Shown here in pieces: positions 62,828 through 64,000 of a stretch of DNA of 64,000 bases. The DNA lies in the NCBI GenBank assembly GCA_003150235.1, contig QAMW01000044.1, forward strand, positions 62,001-126,000, given 5' to 3'. A model generated the notes under the pieces. It made no database searches, was not told the origin of the DNA, and worked only from the letters and a program-made list of their open reading frames with translations. Source of the stretch: Bacteroidales bacterium. Lineage in GTDB: Bacteria; Bacteroidota; Bacteroidia; Bacteroidales; Muribaculaceae. How positions within the stretch are numbered: the stretch's first letter is position 1; each line of letters starts with the position of its first letter. The translations under genes were made by a program, and so were the position numbers.

Positions 62828-62835
62828 TATCTTTG
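62828..62835 (+). promoter_or_regulatory. Promoter -7 box for the secreted-protein gene
   Basis: TATCTTTG is an exact -7 match with TTTC (62804-62807) 20 bp before it as a near -33 element. The ATG at 62855 is 19 bp downstream. Confidence 0.65.
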
Positions 62836-62854
62836 TAGGTCAAAGCGACCTGTA

Positions 62855-64000
62855 ATGAAAAAGATATTCACTTCTACCGCACTACTCGCATTTAGTATAA
62901 ATGCCTTTTCTCAAATGAATTTTTCCGGCAATCTCCTTCCGGTAATTACAGAGCCGGCTGCAGTGTCAACCGGCCTTGATGCCATATATGTGGTCAACGA
63001 CATGAACGGTGTAAGCGCAAGCTACCGGTCAGCTGCAGGCAACCGCGTAAAATGGTATCGTTTCAGCAATCTCGGAGGCGGTTATGCCGAGGAGCTCACC
63101 GAGGTCAGTCAGAGCGGAGATATCTCCACATTGCAGTCGCTGCGGGGCGACATGGGCTATATCATTGAAGACGGAAACGATCGACATTTTTATTGGGTGG
63201 TCGATTATAGCGCCCATCGTCTGCGCCTTGGCAGTCTCGCCATAAGTCCGGAAAGTGATTGTGCGACAGTTATCCTCGTTTTTGACGGAAGTGCTGATGC
63301 AATACGCTATTACACGATTAACGGTCAGATGCAGGAGTTGAGCCGTGGATTGAAGCTGGGTTACAGCACACTGAGATATGACGAGGATTCCGACATCTAT
63401 GTATTCGCCGACCTCACTGATGAACTTGCCCATGCTTCTTCGCAGATAAGGGTGACTGCCCCGTTATGCAACACGGACTTTATGCTTTCTGGCGACAGGT
63501 TTATGGAGACATGGGGTACTCCCGAATCCATCACATCCTCCTATTATGAGGCAAAGGCAGTCGAAGCCCACACTACCGCCCAACAAGTTGAGCGTGATAA
63601 TGACAATGAACAGAAAGGCGAAGTAAACGGACTCGGAGGCTCCGCTCCCGCAGAAATTGACTTTCATGCTGTCACTACCGATGCCGCAATCTTCAAGGAA
63701 TGGCAGATTGCCGGTGATCCGGAATTTGACTTTATCGATTATCGTAGCAATGAGCAGGACATGAACTATGTGTTCAATAAAGAAGGCATGTTTTATGTAA
63801 GGTTCATGGCAAGCAACGCTGCGGGTGACTGCGACTACTATTCTCCCGTCTACGAAGTATCCATCGGTGATTCCGATATAAAATGCCCGAATGCCTTTTC
63901 TCCCGGTTCGAGTGAAGGAGTCAATGATATCTGGAAGGTAAGTTACAAGTCAATTATCAATTTTGAATGTCACATATTCAACCGTTGGGGTGTACAGGTA
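62855..64000 (+). CDS. Probable type IX secreted protein (gliding-motility C-terminal domain), 3' end cut by window
   Basis: 382 codons are visible from ATG 62855 to the window end. MKKIFTSTALLAFSINAFS is a signal peptide. The middle is beta-rich and of unknown family (SISTLQSL-type strands, an acidic linker near QQVERDNDNEQKGEVNG). The last part reads KCPNAFSPGSSEGVNDIW and later FECHIFNRWGVQV, matching the start of the type B secretion domain (gliding motility-associated, CHU_C type). The usual Pro-Asn-Gly-Asp-Gly is slightly altered to SPGSSEGVND. The protein should cross the outer membrane by the type IX system. The remainder of the domain is outside the window. Confidence 0.83.
   Translation, partial: MKKIFTSTALLAFSINAFSQMNFSGNLLPVITEPAAVSTGLDAIYVVNDMNGVSASYRSAAGNRVKWYRFSNLGGGYAEELTEVSQSGDISTLQSLRGDMGYIIEDGNDRHFYWVVDYSAHRLRLGSLAISPESDCATVILVFDGSADAIRYYTINGQMQELSRGLKLGYSTLRYDEDSDIYVFADLTDELAHASSQIRVTAPLCNTDFMLSGDRFMETWGTPESITSSYYEAKAVEAHTTAQQVERDNDNEQKGEVNGLGGSAPAEIDFHAVTTDAAIFKEWQIAGDPEFDFIDYRSNEQDMNYVFNKEGMFYVRFMASNAAGDCDYYSPVYEVSIGDSDIKCPNAFSPGSSEGVNDIWKVSYKSIINFECHIFNRWGVQV

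Noticed and set aside
1..64000. tRNA, rRNA, insertion sequences, prophage and CRISPR arrays
   Set aside because: None was recognised by reading; no transposase-like or integrase-like protein and no regularly spaced repeat array is present. A tRNAscan and Rfam search would be needed to exclude small RNAs.

Overview
The window looks like a chromosomal segment of a gut Bacteroidales bacterium, most likely Muribaculaceae-like. The evidence is the gene set (TamB, DUF4295-type protein after L33, hemerythrin/LuxR pair, a PurF paralogue starting MGG, a type IX secretion C-terminal region), the near absence of Shine-Dalgarno sequences, and at least twenty upstream boxes of the form TAnnTTTG (or one mismatch), the Bacteroidetes -7 promoter element. 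Several of these have a TTTG or ATTG -33 element 19-21 bp upstream. The genus call is inference. I saw no tRNA, rRNA, insertion sequence, prophage or CRISPR array.

Layout. 1-2151 (minus): tsaD then cinA (cut by the window edge). 2229-8190 (plus): tamB and an AGCS amino-acid:cation symporter, meeting nadE (minus) at overlapping stop codons. 10198-13582 (plus): menD, a 59-codon ORF with a GNAT acetyltransferase that resembles an acetyltransferase toxin pair, then rpmB-rpmG-DUF4295 behind a structured 5' leader. 13652-17940 (minus): a small secreted protein, a frameshifted outer-membrane beta-barrel gene, and a membrane-anchored TPR/LuxR regulator. 18136-21554 (plus): a 54-residue acidic membrane microprotein, a split ThrE/YjjPB-type exporter, a lipoprotein and a LysR regulator. 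21551-27618 (minus): a tight seven-gene operon (thioredoxin-like DUF5106 protein, DoxX, mnmA, bifunctional nuclease, NupG-type MFS, rsmE, kdsA).

27749-30873 (plus): clpB and a surface-type lipoprotein. 30936-36077 (minus): hemerythrin protein plus degenerate receiver/LuxR regulator, then etfB-etfA-acyl-CoA dehydrogenase. 36098-41223 (minus): purL and a PurF-like protein lacking the nucleophilic cysteine. 41495-47171 (plus): tig, clpP, clpX, recQ. 47326-51571 (plus): purU, hisH-hisA-hisF-hisIE and an FtsE-type ATPase. 51622-54248 (plus): lysC-lysA behind a leader RNA with two competing pairings. 54330-54896 (minus): ahpC. 55179-61143 (plus): a heavy-metal RND efflux locus (His/Cys-rich protein, adaptor, pump, TolC). 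61241-64000 (plus): Fe superoxide dismutase, an ion channel with an abnormal selectivity filter, and the start of a probable type IX secreted protein.

Most of the window is housekeeping: purine, histidine, lysine, NAD, menaquinone, KDO and tRNA-modification genes with protein quality control and oxidative-stress enzymes. The less explained material is in the non-coding leaders (lysC, rpmB, the tig and purL promoters) and in the small accessory genes (59-codon/GNAT pair, 54-codon microprotein, atypical channel, hemerythrin regulator). No gap between genes exceeds 300 bases.
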